A DNA stretch of 64,000 nt from VRUE01 sp036271315 (lineage in GTDB: Bacteria > Actinomycetota > Thermoleophilia > Solirubrobacterales > 70-9), in assembly GCA_036271315.1 (NCBI GenBank), contig DATBAV010000003.1, positions 1 through 64,000 on the forward strand, in the 5' to 3' direction. This document shows positions 1 to 8,094 of this stretch, piece after piece (position 1 is the stretch's first letter; every line of letters begins with the position of its first letter). Both the position numbers and the translations under genes were made by a program. Below the pieces are notes generated by a model. That model was not told the origin of the DNA and searched no databases. It was given only the letters and a program-made list of their open reading frames with translations.

Positions 1-1481
1 AGGCGCTGGAAGCGATGCAAACGCCCTTCGAGCTGTGCGTGCTGCGCCACCGCAAGGCGGGCAAGCCGACGGTTCTCAACGCGGCGATCGAGGCAGCGCG
101 GGGCGAGGTCTGCCTCTTCATCGACGACGACGTGATCGCCTGGCCGCAGCTGGTCGCCGAGCACCTCGCCGCCCACCGGCGCGAGCCGAAGACGCTGGGG
201 ATCGGGGCGCTGGTGCAGCAGGCGCCGGCCAACGCCGACCCCTACGCCGATGCCAACGCGCGGCAGTGGAACGGGCGCTACGAGGACCTGGAAGAGCGGC
301 CGCTGGACTGGGCCGATTGCTACGGCGCCAACTTCTCGGCGCCGCGCGCGGCGCTGGACGAGGTCGGCGGCTTCGCCGACCTGCCGGCAATCGAGGACAT
401 CGAGATCGCCTACCGACTGAGCCAGGCCGGCTGCCGCCCTCGCTATCTACCCCGGGCGGGTGCGGTCCACGACGACGACAAGCCGGGCAGCCGCATCGTC
501 GCCGACGAGGAGCGCTTCGGCGGTTTCTGCGCCGGCTTCGTCGCCCAGCATCCCGAGACCCGTGGCAGGCTGCTCGGCTGGGTCAACGAGCCGACCCTGC
601 GCGAGGTGGCGCTGCGGCGAGCGCTGCTTTCGCTGCGCATCCCTCCCCCCACGCTGATCGCCGCCGGCCGTCTGCTCCCGGGTGGCCGCCGCGACGTCTG
701 GTTCGGCTTCGTCTCGCGCTTCGCCTTCTGGCGTGGCGTCCGCGGTGGCATGGACCGCTCGCGCTGGCTGGAGATCAGCCGCGGTGTGCCGGTGCTGATG
801 TACCACGCCTTCAGCGCGTCGGGAGAGGGCGAGCGCTTCGTCATGCCCCGGCGGACCTTCGCCCGTCAGATGCGCCTGCTGGCCGCGCTGCGCTACCGCG
901 CGATCCCGCTCGACGAGCTGGCGGCGGCGCTGCGCGAGGGACGATCGCTGCCGCGCCGCGCGGTCGCAATCACGATCGACGACGGCTACAGCGACAACGC
1001 CGAGGTCGCCCTGCCGATCCTGCGCCGCCACGGCTTCGCCGCCTCGGTCTTCCTCGTCAGCGAACGGCTCAGCGCCGGCAACGACTGGGACGCGGAGGGA
1101 GACGTCGCCGGGCGACCGACGCTCAGTCGCGAGCAGCTCGAGCGGATGCGCGAGAGCGGCATCCGCTTCGGCGCCCACACCCGCACCCACCGCGCCCTGA
1201 CCGAGGCCGACGAGGCGGAGCTGGCGGCGCAGCTGCGGGGCTCGCGCGAGGACCTCGAAGCGATTCTGGGCGAAAGCATCGAGACGCTCACCTATCCCTA
1301 CGGCCTGCACGACGAGCGCGTGGTGGAGGCGACCCGCGAGGCCGGCTTCACCGCCGCCTGCACGGTCGAGGCCGTTCCCGCCCGCCCCGGCGACGATCCG
1401 CTGCGCATCCCGCGCCTCGAAATAACCGGCACCGACTCGCGCCTACGCTTCCTGCGCAAGCTCTGGCTCGGCGGCAATTGA
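1..1481 (+). CDS. Glycosyltransferase family 2 - polysaccharide deacetylase (NodB) fusion, 5' truncated by window edge
   Basis: The reading frame is open from the window edge, so the gene starts upstream; the ATG at 15 is internal to the GT2 fold. The N-terminal ~240 residues are a GT2 domain: the nucleotide-sugar/metal motif FIDDD follows an RGEVC strand, then an acceptor-side region with ANFSAPRAAL and EDIEIAYRL. A linker with a Trp/Phe-rich amphipathic stretch leads to a C-terminal NodB-type deacetylase of about 220 residues, with the metal Asp pair in TIDDGY, the metal His pair in GAHTRTH and a TYPYG strand. Expected role (family knowledge): a sugar is transferred and the product or a neighbouring residue de-N-acetylated during polysaccharide assembly. 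It is followed 39 nt later by an aminotransferase gene on the same strand. The substrate is unknown. Confidence 0.85.
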   Translation, partial: ALEAMQTPFELCVLRHRKAGKPTVLNAAIEAARGEVCLFIDDDVIAWPQLVAEHLAAHRREPKTLGIGALVQQAPANADPYADANARQWNGRYEDLEERPLDWADCYGANFSAPRAALDEVGGFADLPAIEDIEIAYRLSQAGCRPRYLPRAGAVHDDDKPGSRIVADEERFGGFCAGFVAQHPETRGRLLGWVNEPTLREVALRRALLSLRIPPPTLIAAGRLLPGGRRDVWFGFVSRFAFWRGVRGGMDRSRWLEISRGVPVLMYHAFSASGEGERFVMPRRTFARQMRLLAALRYRAIPLDELAAALREGRSLPRRAVAITIDDGYSDNAEVALPILRRHGFAASVFLVSERLSAGNDWDAEGDVAGRPTLSREQLERMRESGIRFGAHTRTHRALTEADEAELAAQLRGSREDLEAILGESIETLTYPYGLHDERVVEATREAGFTAACTVEAVPARPGDDPLRIPRLEITGTDSRLRFLRKLWLGGN

Positions 1482-1520
1482 GTCGCCGGTGCGGTCTCAG
1501 CCCGTTTGTAGGCTGAACCG

Positions 1521-2822
1521 GTGAGCGACCGGCCCGCCATCCTCAACGGCACCGCCGTGCGGGCCGGCAAGTCCTGGCCCGAGTGGCCGCAGTGGGACGA
1601 GAGCGAGCGCACGCGGCTCGGCGAGGTGCTCGCCTCAGGCGACTGGTCGAACGCCCGTGGCGAGCAGGCGCGGCTCTGGGCGGCGGAGTTCGCCGCGCTG
1701 CAGGGCGCCCGCCACGGCCTACCGCTGACCAACGGCACCCACACGCTGGAAGCCGCGCTGATCGCCTGCGGGGTCGGCGAGGGCGACGAGGTGATCGTGC
1801 CGGCGCTGACCTTCGTCGCCACCGCCACAACCGTGCTGGCGGTCAACGCGACGCCGGTCCTGGTCGACATCGAGGCCGACTCGCTCTGCATCGACGTCGC
1901 CGCCGCAGAGGTGGCGATCGGCGAGCGCACCCGCGCGATCGTCGCCGTCCACATCGGCGGCCGCCCCTGCGACATGGACGCCTTGGTCGAGCTCTGCGAG
2001 AAACACGACCTAGCCCTGATCGAGGACTGCGCCCACGCCCACGGCAGCCGCTGGCGCGGCCGCGGCGCAGGCACTTTCGGCAGCTTCGGCAGCTTCTCCT
2101 TCGAGGCGAGCAAGCTGATCACCGCCGGCGAGGGCGGCGCCCTGATCACCAACGACGACTCCTTGCGCGCCCGCGCCTGGGAATACGTCGACTGCGGCCG
2201 GGTCGAGGGCGAGCACTGGTACCACCACGCCAGCGCCGGCTCGAACCTGCGCATGACCGAGTGGCAGGGGGCGCTGCTGCGGGCGCAGATGCGGCGCTTC
2301 CCGGAGCAGCACCGCCTGCGTGAAGAGCGCGCCACCCAGCTCGACCAGGCCCTGGGGCAGATCCCCGGCCTGCGCCCGCAGAGCGGCGACCCGCGCATCG
2401 ACAGCCGCGCCCGCTACGCCTACATCGTCCACTACGACCCCGCCGAGTTCGCCGGCATGCCGCTCGCCGGCTTCGAAGCGGCGCTCGCCGCGGAGGGCAT
2501 CGAGTTCGGCGTCTGCTACCCCAGCCTCAACCGCCTCGAGCTCTTCCGCGAGGGTCGCTTCGGTGCGCGCCACCGCGCCACCGCGCCGACGATCGACTAC
2601 GCCGCGCAGCAGCTCCCCCGCGCCGAAGCGGCGGCGACGAGCACGGTCTGGCTCAATCACCAGATGCTGCTGGCCGAGCCCGAGGACGTGCTCGACATCG
2701 CCCGCGCGATCGAGCGGATCCGACTACAGGCGGACGAGGTGGCGGCGCGGATCGGCAAGCAGGCGACCGTCGCGGGTCGGATCGCCGGGCGGCTGCGCGG
2801 GCGACTCGCCGGCCGCGACTAG
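1521..2822 (+). CDS. DegT/DnrJ/EryC1/StrS family sugar aminotransferase
   Basis: A 433-residue PLP enzyme of the family that aminates keto-sugar nucleotides, or acts on related keto intermediates, for surface polysaccharides. Visible marks are TNGTHTLEAAL near the PLP phosphate pocket, the VVPALTFVATA strand equivalent (VIVPALTFVATA), the IEDCAHAHG motif with the PLP-ring Asp, and the Schiff-base lysine in SFEASKLITAGEGGAL. The GTG start gives the normal N-terminus (SDRPAILNG). Length is somewhat above the usual 370-400, mainly from a basic C-terminal tail. It lies between a GT2-deacetylase fusion and a convergent GMC oxidoreductase, which supports a role making an amino sugar for the locus polysaccharide. 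The deacetylase domains nearby would act on amino sugars, which fits. The exact nucleotide sugar cannot be read from sequence. Confidence 0.88.
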   Translation: MSDRPAILNGTAVRAGKSWPEWPQWDESERTRLGEVLASGDWSNARGEQARLWAAEFAALQGARHGLPLTNGTHTLEAALIACGVGEGDEVIVPALTFVATATTVLAVNATPVLVDIEADSLCIDVAAAEVAIGERTRAIVAVHIGGRPCDMDALVELCEKHDLALIEDCAHAHGSRWRGRGAGTFGSFGSFSFEASKLITAGEGGALITNDDSLRARAWEYVDCGRVEGEHWYHHASAGSNLRMTEWQGALLRAQMRRFPEQHRLREERATQLDQALGQIPGLRPQSGDPRIDSRARYAYIVHYDPAEFAGMPLAGFEAALAAEGIEFGVCYPSLNRLELFREGRFGARHRATAPTIDYAAQQLPRAEAAATSTVWLNHQMLLAEPEDVLDIARAIERIRLQADEVAARIGKQATVAGRIAGRLRGRLAGRD

Positions 2823-2828
2823 CCTTCC

Positions 2829-4373
2829 CTACAGCTCGCCGCGCTTGAGCCTGGCGACGATGTCGTCGCAGGCGCGCACGGTCAGCGCCATCATCGTCAG
2901 GGTCGGGTTCTGCGAGCCGCCGGAGGTGAAGCTGGCGCCGTCGGTGACGTAGAGGTTCGGTACGTCCCAGGCCCGGTTGTGGGGGTCGAGCACCGAGGTG
3001 ACGGGGTCGCTACCCATGCGGGCGCTGCCCATTTCGTGGATCGAGAGGCCCGGCGGCGCCAGCTCGGTGTGGGCACGCTCGACCTCGAGCCCGGCGGCCT
3101 CGACCATCTCCCGCAGCGCCGCGCGCTGGTCGACGGCCATCTTCTGCTCGTTCTCGCCGTAGCGACAGGCGATGTGGGCGACCGGGATTCCCCAGGCGTC
3201 GGTCTTGCCGGGGTCGACCGTGACCCGGTTCTCGAAGCGGGGCAGCACCTCGCCGAAGGTGCGCATCCAGAAGTAGCCCGCCGAGCGCCGGCCGCCGGCC
3301 CGCAACCGGCCCAGCGCCCCGGCGACCGGCGTGTAGATCTGCAGCTCGACCCCGTAGCTGCGCAGGAAGTCGAGGCCGTCATCTCCACCGACGTTGCGGA
3401 AGGGCGCCACTAGGCAGCCGAAGGACGAGCGCTTGGCCGAGCCCTGGGTGCGCTGGGGCAGGCTGCCGTCGAAGCCGATCCCGTAGCTGTGGTCCATCAG
3501 GTAGTGACCGAGGACGCCGGAGGAGTTGGCCAGCCCGCCGTCGGCAGAGTTGAGCAGGAGGCGGGTCGACTCGATCGCCGAGGCGCAGAGGACGACGACC
3601 CGCCCACTCAGCTCGCGCTCGGCACCGCTCTCGCGCTCGACGTAGGCGACCCCGCTCGCCCGCTCGTCCTTGTCGGTGAGGACGCGGCTGACGACGGCGT
3701 CGGAGTGGAGGGTGAGGCGACCGGTGCGGCCGGCGGCGGCGAGGGTCGCGTCGTCGGGCGCCAGGGCGATGCGGCCGCCGCTGACCCGGCGCTCGGGCCA
3801 GCGTCGTTCGACGGCGTCCTTGAAGTGACGCTCGCCCGCCGAGAGCTGTGGCGCCTGCTCAAACGGGCCGTCGGGCAGCTGAGGCAAACCCTCGGGCGTG
3901 CCGCTGACGTCGAGGAAGCGCTCGACCCGGTCGTAGAAAGGCGCCAGGTCGGCGTAGGAGATCGGCCAGTCCTCGCCGACCCCATCGCGTCTTGCCGCCT
4001 TGAAGTCGAGGTCGGACATGCGCAGGCACATCCGCCCCCAGAGGTGCATTCGCCCCCCCACTTGGCGGCTGCGGATCCACTCGAAGGGCATCTCCTCGGG
4101 ATGGGTGTAGGGGTTCTCGAGGTCGTCGACGAAGAGGTGACGGGTGTGCTCGTTGAAGGCGTAGCAGCGAGCCTGGATCGACTGGCTCGGCGGCGCCGGC
4201 AGCTCGCTCGGCCCGTCCACCTCGCGCAGGCTTTCGTCGAAGGGCAGCGCCGGCCCGGCCTCGAGTAGGGCGACGCTGAGGCCGGCCTCGGTCAGCTCCT
4301 TGGCGGCCCAGCCGCCGGTCGCCCCGGAGCCGACCACGATCGCGTCATAGAGAGCGTCCATCGTCGGCGCCAC
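2829..4373 (-). CDS. GMC family FAD-dependent oxidoreductase
   Basis: A 514-residue glucose-methanol-choline type oxidoreductase. The N-terminal Rossmann motif is VVGSGATGGWAAKEL followed by a LLEAG strand (FAD binding). The C-terminal GMC_oxred_C block contains HEMGSARMGSDPVTSVLD and the NLYVTDGASFTSGGSQNPTLT segment with the usual catalytic His/Asn neighbourhood. No signal peptide is seen, so it is probably cytoplasmic. The start could also be the ATG 12 nt downstream, which leaves MDALYDAIVVGSG. It converges with the aminotransferase gene (6 nt gap) and lies 4 nt downstream of the ABC transporter ATPase gene on the same strand, so it is probably co-transcribed with the exporter. Oxidation of a sugar or polyol hydroxyl for polysaccharide modification is inference. 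Confidence 0.85.
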   Translation of the reverse strand: MAPTMDALYDAIVVGSGATGGWAAKELTEAGLSVALLEAGPALPFDESLREVDGPSELPAPPSQSIQARCYAFNEHTRHLFVDDLENPYTHPEEMPFEWIRSRQVGGRMHLWGRMCLRMSDLDFKAARRDGVGEDWPISYADLAPFYDRVERFLDVSGTPEGLPQLPDGPFEQAPQLSAGERHFKDAVERRWPERRVSGGRIALAPDDATLAAAGRTGRLTLHSDAVVSRVLTDKDERASGVAYVERESGAERELSGRVVVLCASAIESTRLLLNSADGGLANSSGVLGHYLMDHSYGIGFDGSLPQRTQGSAKRSSFGCLVAPFRNVGGDDGLDFLRSYGVELQIYTPVAGALGRLRAGGRRSAGYFWMRTFGEVLPRFENRVTVDPGKTDAWGIPVAHIACRYGENEQKMAVDQRAALREMVEAAGLEVERAHTELAPPGLSIHEMGSARMGSDPVTSVLDPHNRAWDVPNLYVTDGASFTSGGSQNPTLTMMALTVRACDDIVARLKRGEL

Positions 4374-4377
4374 CGGC

Positions 4378-5631
4378 CTAGCCCGGCAGCCGCCAGGTGT
4401 GGGGGACGACGACGTCGCCGTCGCCGCTCACCGTGTGCATCGGGCGCTCGCCGAGGATGCCGGGCTCGACGTCGAAGTAGGCGGCGCCGTCGAGGCCATC
4501 CTGGACCTGGTCGCCGGAGTTGACCCGGGCGTCGATCCGGTAGCGGCCCGGCATCAGCGGCAGCGGGTCGATCTCGCACTCGATCGTCGTGCCCGGCGCG
4601 GGGTCGCGCACGTCGATCGGCGCCGAGACCTCGCTGTCGAGCCTGGTCACCGCCAGGCCAAGGCTGTTGACGATCAGCAGGCGGCAGTCGAGACCGGCCA
4701 CCGGCTCGGTCACCTCGACCGAGATCTTCGCCGGGTGGCCGCCGACGACGACGTCGCGCTGACCGCTGGCGAGATCGGCGATCGAGACCGCGCGGATCCG
4801 CGTGTCGCCCTGGCTGCGCGAGTCGCGATCGCTGCGCTCAAGCAGATCGTCGGAGGCGGCCCGCTCGAGCAGCTGCAGGTACTTTTCGATCGCCTCGCCG
4901 GCGGGCGCGTCGGCGACCACGGTGCCGCGCTCGAGCAGGATGCCGCGCTCGCAGAGCGAGCGGATCGTGCCCAGGTTGTGGGAGACGAAGATCACCGTCC
5001 GCCCTTCCCTGGCGACTTCGTTCATCTTCGCCAGCGAGCGCCGCTGGAAGGTCGCGTCGCCGACCGAGAGCACCTCGTCGACGAGCAGGATCTCGGGCTC
5101 GAGGTGGGCGGCGACGGCGAAGGCGAGGCGGACCGACATGCCGCTGGAGTAGCGCTTGACCGGCGTGTCGAGGAAGCGGCCGACTTCGGCGAACTCGACG
5201 ATCTCGTCGAAGCGACGGCGGATCTCGGCCCGGCGCATGCCGAGAATCGCGCCGTTGAGGTAGATGTTCTCGCGCCCGGTCAGCTCGGGGTGAAAGCCGG
5301 TGCCGACCTCGAGCAACGAGCCAACCCGGCCGGTCACCTCGGCCCAGCCAGCGTTCGGCTCGGTGATCCGCGAGAGCAGCTTGAGGAAGGTGCTCTTGCC
5401 GGCCCCGTTGTGGCCGATCAGGCCGACGACCTCGCCGTCCTCGATCTTGATCGAGACGTCGCGCAGAGCCCAGAGCGTGTCGGTCTCCTTGCGCGCCGAG
5501 CGGCGCCGGCCCAGGGTCTGCAACGGCCGCCGCGCCGCCGCCGACAGGGTCTCGCGCAGGTTGCCGGTCTGGTGGAGGCCGAGCTGGTAGCTCTTGCCGA
5601 GCTCGTGGGTCTGGATCGCGATATCGGTCAT
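4378..5631 (-). CDS. Polysaccharide ABC exporter, ATP-binding subunit (Wzt/TagH type)
   Basis: A 417-residue ATPase when started at the ATG at 5631 (MTDIAIQTHELGKSYQ); the frame is open further upstream but that part lies in the permease gene. Motifs: Walker A GHNGAGKST, a Q-loop region, signature YSSGMSVRLAFA, Walker B ILLVDEVLSVGD and the switch His in FVSHN. A GRVGSLLEVGTGFHPELTGREN stretch is typical of polysaccharide and teichoic acid exporters. After about residue 260 comes a ~150-residue beta-rich C-terminal domain like the Wzt glycan-binding domain, which in the family recognises the non-reducing end of the exported chain. It lies 71 nt downstream of its permease partner. This pair implies export of a lipid-linked polymer across the membrane. 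Confidence 0.92.
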   Translation of the reverse strand: MTDIAIQTHELGKSYQLGLHQTGNLRETLSAAARRPLQTLGRRRSARKETDTLWALRDVSIKIEDGEVVGLIGHNGAGKSTFLKLLSRITEPNAGWAEVTGRVGSLLEVGTGFHPELTGRENIYLNGAILGMRRAEIRRRFDEIVEFAEVGRFLDTPVKRYSSGMSVRLAFAVAAHLEPEILLVDEVLSVGDATFQRRSLAKMNEVAREGRTVIFVSHNLGTIRSLCERGILLERGTVVADAPAGEAIEKYLQLLERAASDDLLERSDRDSRSQGDTRIRAVSIADLASGQRDVVVGGHPAKISVEVTEPVAGLDCRLLIVNSLGLAVTRLDSEVSAPIDVRDPAPGTTIECEIDPLPLMPGRYRIDARVNSGDQVQDGLDGAAYFDVEPGILGERPMHTVSGDGDVVVPHTWRLPG

Positions 5632-5702
5632 GACAAATTTTCGCGCTTCGCTCTCTGCGCGAAGAACCAGGGATGCACGCTTGTTCGCTCCGCGCTCATA
5701 GC

Positions 5703-6569
5703 TCAGATCAGGTCGGCGAAGCTGCGCTCGACCCGGTCGAAGTAGGCCAGGCCACCCAGTAGGAAGACGATCGAGGAGAGGGCCGAGACGCCAATCAGCG
5801 CCCAGGGCGGAGCGACCGGGCTGAGTGTCGCCCAGCGAAAGCCTTCGACCACGCCGACCATCGGGTTGATCGCCGAAAGCGTCCGCCAGGGCTGGCTGAT
5901 CGAGCTGCTCGCGTAGACGACCGGGGTGAGGAAGAGCCACATCTGGATCGCGAAGGGGACGACGTAGCGGATGTCGCGGTAGCGGACGTTGGCCGCCGAG
6001 AGCGCGGCGCTGGTGCCGAGCGCGGTGGCGAGCATGATCGCGACCAGGACCGGCAGCATCAGGATCGCGATCGTCGGCACGGTGCCGTAGAGGAGCACGA
6101 TGACGAGCAGGATGACGAGCGAGATGCCGAGGTCGACCAGGCCGGCGGCGACCACCCCGCCGGGGATGAAGATCCGCGGGAAGTAGATCTTGGAGACCAG
6201 CGCCGTGTTGACGACGAGGCTGTCGGAGCCGAGCGTGAGCACGGTGGCGAAGACGGTCCAGGGCACCAGCGCGGCGAGGCTGAAGAGGGCGTAGGGCAAC
6301 CCGTCTGAGGAGACCCCGGCGACCTTGCCGAAGAAGAGCGAGAAGACGACCATGAAGCCGATCGGCTGCAGTACCGCCCAGAGGGCACCGAGCGCGGTCT
6401 GGCGATAGCGCACGGTGACGTCGCGGGCGGCGATCTGGAAGGCGAGGTCGCGATAGCGCCAGAGCTCGCGCGGGGCGAGCACGCGGCCGAAGCCGCGGGT
6501 CGGCTGCAGGCGCACGGTCTCGACCCGTGGGGGCGCCTCGCTCGGCAGCGCAGTTGGCTCGGCGTTCAT
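5703..6569 (-). CDS. Polysaccharide ABC exporter, permease subunit (ABC-2 / Wzm type)
   Basis: A 288-residue ABC-2 type permease with about six hydrophobic segments and the typical N-terminal amphipathic stretch RELWRYRDLAFQIAARDVTVRYRQTALGALW (quoted in part: RDLAFQIAARDVTVRYRQT), a family hallmark that precedes the first membrane helix. The central part has FSLAALVPWTVFA and the SKIYFPRIFIPGG loop seen in Wzm/TagG proteins; the C-terminus has AINPMVGVVEGFRW. It works with the ATPase encoded immediately downstream. The acyltransferase gene lies 21 nt upstream on the same strand, so acyltransferase, permease, ATPase and GMC oxidoreductase form one operon transcribed leftward. Confidence 0.93.
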   Translation of the reverse strand: MNAEPTALPSEAPPRVETVRLQPTRGFGRVLAPRELWRYRDLAFQIAARDVTVRYRQTALGALWAVLQPIGFMVVFSLFFGKVAGVSSDGLPYALFSLAALVPWTVFATVLTLGSDSLVVNTALVSKIYFPRIFIPGGVVAAGLVDLGISLVILLVIVLLYGTVPTIAILMLPVLVAIMLATALGTSAALSAANVRYRDIRYVVPFAIQMWLFLTPVVYASSSISQPWRTLSAINPMVGVVEGFRWATLSPVAPPWALIGVSALSSIVFLLGGLAYFDRVERSFADLI

Positions 6570-6590
6570 CGCTGCTCCATCGGCCGTCGC

Positions 6591-7235
6591 CTAGCCGGAC
6601 TCAAGTCCTGGGCCGGAGGGTGGCGAGAGCGGCGGCGATTGCAGCACCCCACGCGAGCCGCGCTGCGAGATCACCCGGGCGGGGATGCCGCCGACCGTAA
6701 CCCGGTCGGGCACGTCCTCGATCACGACCGAATTGGCCCCGATCGCGACTTCGTCACCGATCGTCACACCACCGAGGATGCGCGCGCCGGAGCCGATGTA
6801 GACGTTGTCCCCGATCCGCGGCGCCTCGCCCCTGACGTCGCCGATCGTGGTCTGGGTGTCGATCCGGCAGTTGTGGCCGACGACGGCCTCGCCGTTGACG
6901 GTGATCGTGCCGTGGTGGGCGATGCTGAGGCCGGGGCCGAAGACGCCGCGCGGGATCTCGAAGCCGAGCCGCTCGCCCATCACCCGCAGCCGCACCCGCA
7001 GCAGGCCGAACCAGAACCGCCCCAACGGATCGCGACGCCCCTCGTAGTACTCGCCGAAGCGCAACAGCCGCTGGAAATAGACGACGCGATTGCTCACCCG
7101 GAACCAGGGCCGCCAGCGTTCTAGGCCGTGGGCCCAGAGGTCAGCCTCCAGATAACGGAGAAGATCGGCGCGATCGACGATGAAGTGCCGTCGGGGTCCC
7201 GAATCCATCCAGACAACTTCGGCGCCGACCCCCAC
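6591..7235 (-). CDS. Left-handed beta-helix (hexapeptide) acyltransferase, serine acetyltransferase-like
   Basis: A 214-residue protein with a helical N-terminal half and a C-terminal hexapeptide-repeat beta-helix: IPRGVFGPGLSIAHHGTITV, then GHNCRIDTQTTIGD, IGDNVYIGSGARILGGVTIG and DEVAIGANSVVIEDVPDRVTVGGIPARVI. The SIAHHGTI element carries the catalytic His pair typical of CysE-like O-acetyltransferases, but the short N-terminal part and the locus suggest acetylation of a sugar during polysaccharide synthesis rather than cysteine biosynthesis. The start used is GTG at 7235; an internal ATG 27 nt downstream is an alternative. The first bases abut a 21-bp perfect inverted repeat that separates it from the deacetylase gene upstream. 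Confidence 0.8.
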   Translation of the reverse strand: MGVGAEVVWMDSGPRRHFIVDRADLLRYLEADLWAHGLERWRPWFRVSNRVVYFQRLLRFGEYYEGRRDPLGRFWFGLLRVRLRVMGERLGFEIPRGVFGPGLSIAHHGTITVNGEAVVGHNCRIDTQTTIGDVRGEAPRIGDNVYIGSGARILGGVTIGDEVAIGANSVVIEDVPDRVTVGGIPARVISQRGSRGVLQSPPLSPPSGPGLESG

Positions 7236-7241
7236 ACACCT

Positions 7242-7293
7242 CGCTGACTTTGAGCTTTGTAGCGCTATTCGCCTACAAAGCTCAAAGTCAGCG
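7242..7293. repeat. Perfect 21-bp inverted repeat (long hairpin) between two co-directional genes
   Basis: Arms 7242-7262 and 7273-7293 are exact reverse complements, with a 10-nt loop. On the minus strand the right arm contains the stop codon of the NodB deacetylase (7288-7290), and the hairpin ends 7 nt before the GTG of the acyltransferase. There is no T-run after the stem on the minus strand, so it is not a standard intrinsic terminator. It could be a processing or stability element, an attenuator, or a relic of a palindromic repeat. The stem is only ~40-45% GC in a ~70% GC locus, which argues for a recent or foreign origin. Confidence 0.9.
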
Positions 7294-8094
7294 GGCGGAG
7301 GGGTCCAATCGCACGCCGGCCAGGGTCAGCAGGCCGTCGCGCAGCAGGTCCGGGCGCCAGCCGGCGAGGGCGAGCTTCTGGCGCAGCTTGCGCGGGGTGT
7401 CGCTGGCGTGGACCTCGACCCGTGGCACGGTGAAGAGATCGCCACCGGGGCGGGGATCGCCCCAAGCCGTGGTGAAGGCAACCGCGTAGCCGGCCTCGCG
7501 CACGGCGCTCGCCACCGTCGGGCTCCAGCGGCCGTAGGGGTAGGAGAAGGCGCGCGGCCGCGGCACGCCGGCGGCCTCGATCCGCGCCGCCGCTTCGACT
7601 ATCTCGCGCTCCAGCTCAGCCTCCGGCACCTCGGGCAGCGGCCGGTGCGTGAACGTGTGCGAGCCGACCTCGATCCCGCTCGCCGCCACCGCGCCGAGCT
7701 GCTCGGGCGCCAGTAGCCGCAGGCTCGCCGCACCCTTGTGGTGGTCCCAGTCGTTGGCGCCGCCGAGGTGGCCGGCGATGGCGAAGACCAGCGCCGGAAT
7801 CTCGCGCTCGGCGAGTAGCGGCGCGGCGACCTCGAGCAGGTCGGTGTAGGCGTCGTCGAAGCTGACCAGGACGGCGCGGCGCGGCAGCTCGGCCTCGCCG
7901 GCAAGCCAGGCCAGCACCGCCTCCAGGTCGACGAACTCCCAACCGTGCCCGGCAAGGGAATCGAGCTGGGCGGCGAAGAGCTCCGGCGCGACGCCGTACT
8001 CGGCCAGCACCGGGTCGTCGCGCAGGTCGGCGATCGCGTGGTAGGCGAGAATGCGCAGCCGCGAACGGCCACGGGTCGCGCGGGACGAGCTCAT
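7288..8094 (-). CDS. Polysaccharide deacetylase (NodB homology domain)
   Basis: A 268-residue carbohydrate esterase 4-like deacetylase. Metal-binding and catalytic positions are visible: SFDDAYTD (catalytic/metal Asp pair), GSHTFTH (metal His pair), SYPYGRW (motif 3), and the VPRVEV C-terminal strand. The N-terminal RILAYHAIAD block is common to bacterial NodB proteins that act on surface polysaccharide. There is no clear signal peptide; the N-terminus is basic and Ser/Arg-rich, so the protein is probably cytoplasmic. It probably removes N-acetyl groups from the polymer or a precursor made by neighbouring transferases. Its start codon abuts that of the divergent GT2 gene (shared CATATG), leaving no intergenic promoter space. 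Confidence 0.88.
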   Translation of the reverse strand: MSSSRATRGRSRLRILAYHAIADLRDDPVLAEYGVAPELFAAQLDSLAGHGWEFVDLEAVLAWLAGEAELPRRAVLVSFDDAYTDLLEVAAPLLAEREIPALVFAIAGHLGGANDWDHHKGAASLRLLAPEQLGAVAASGIEVGSHTFTHRPLPEVPEAELEREIVEAAARIEAAGVPRPRAFSYPYGRWSPTVASAVREAGYAVAFTTAWGDPRPGGDLFTVPRVEVHASDTPRKLRQKLALAGWRPDLLRDGLLTLAGVRLDPSAR

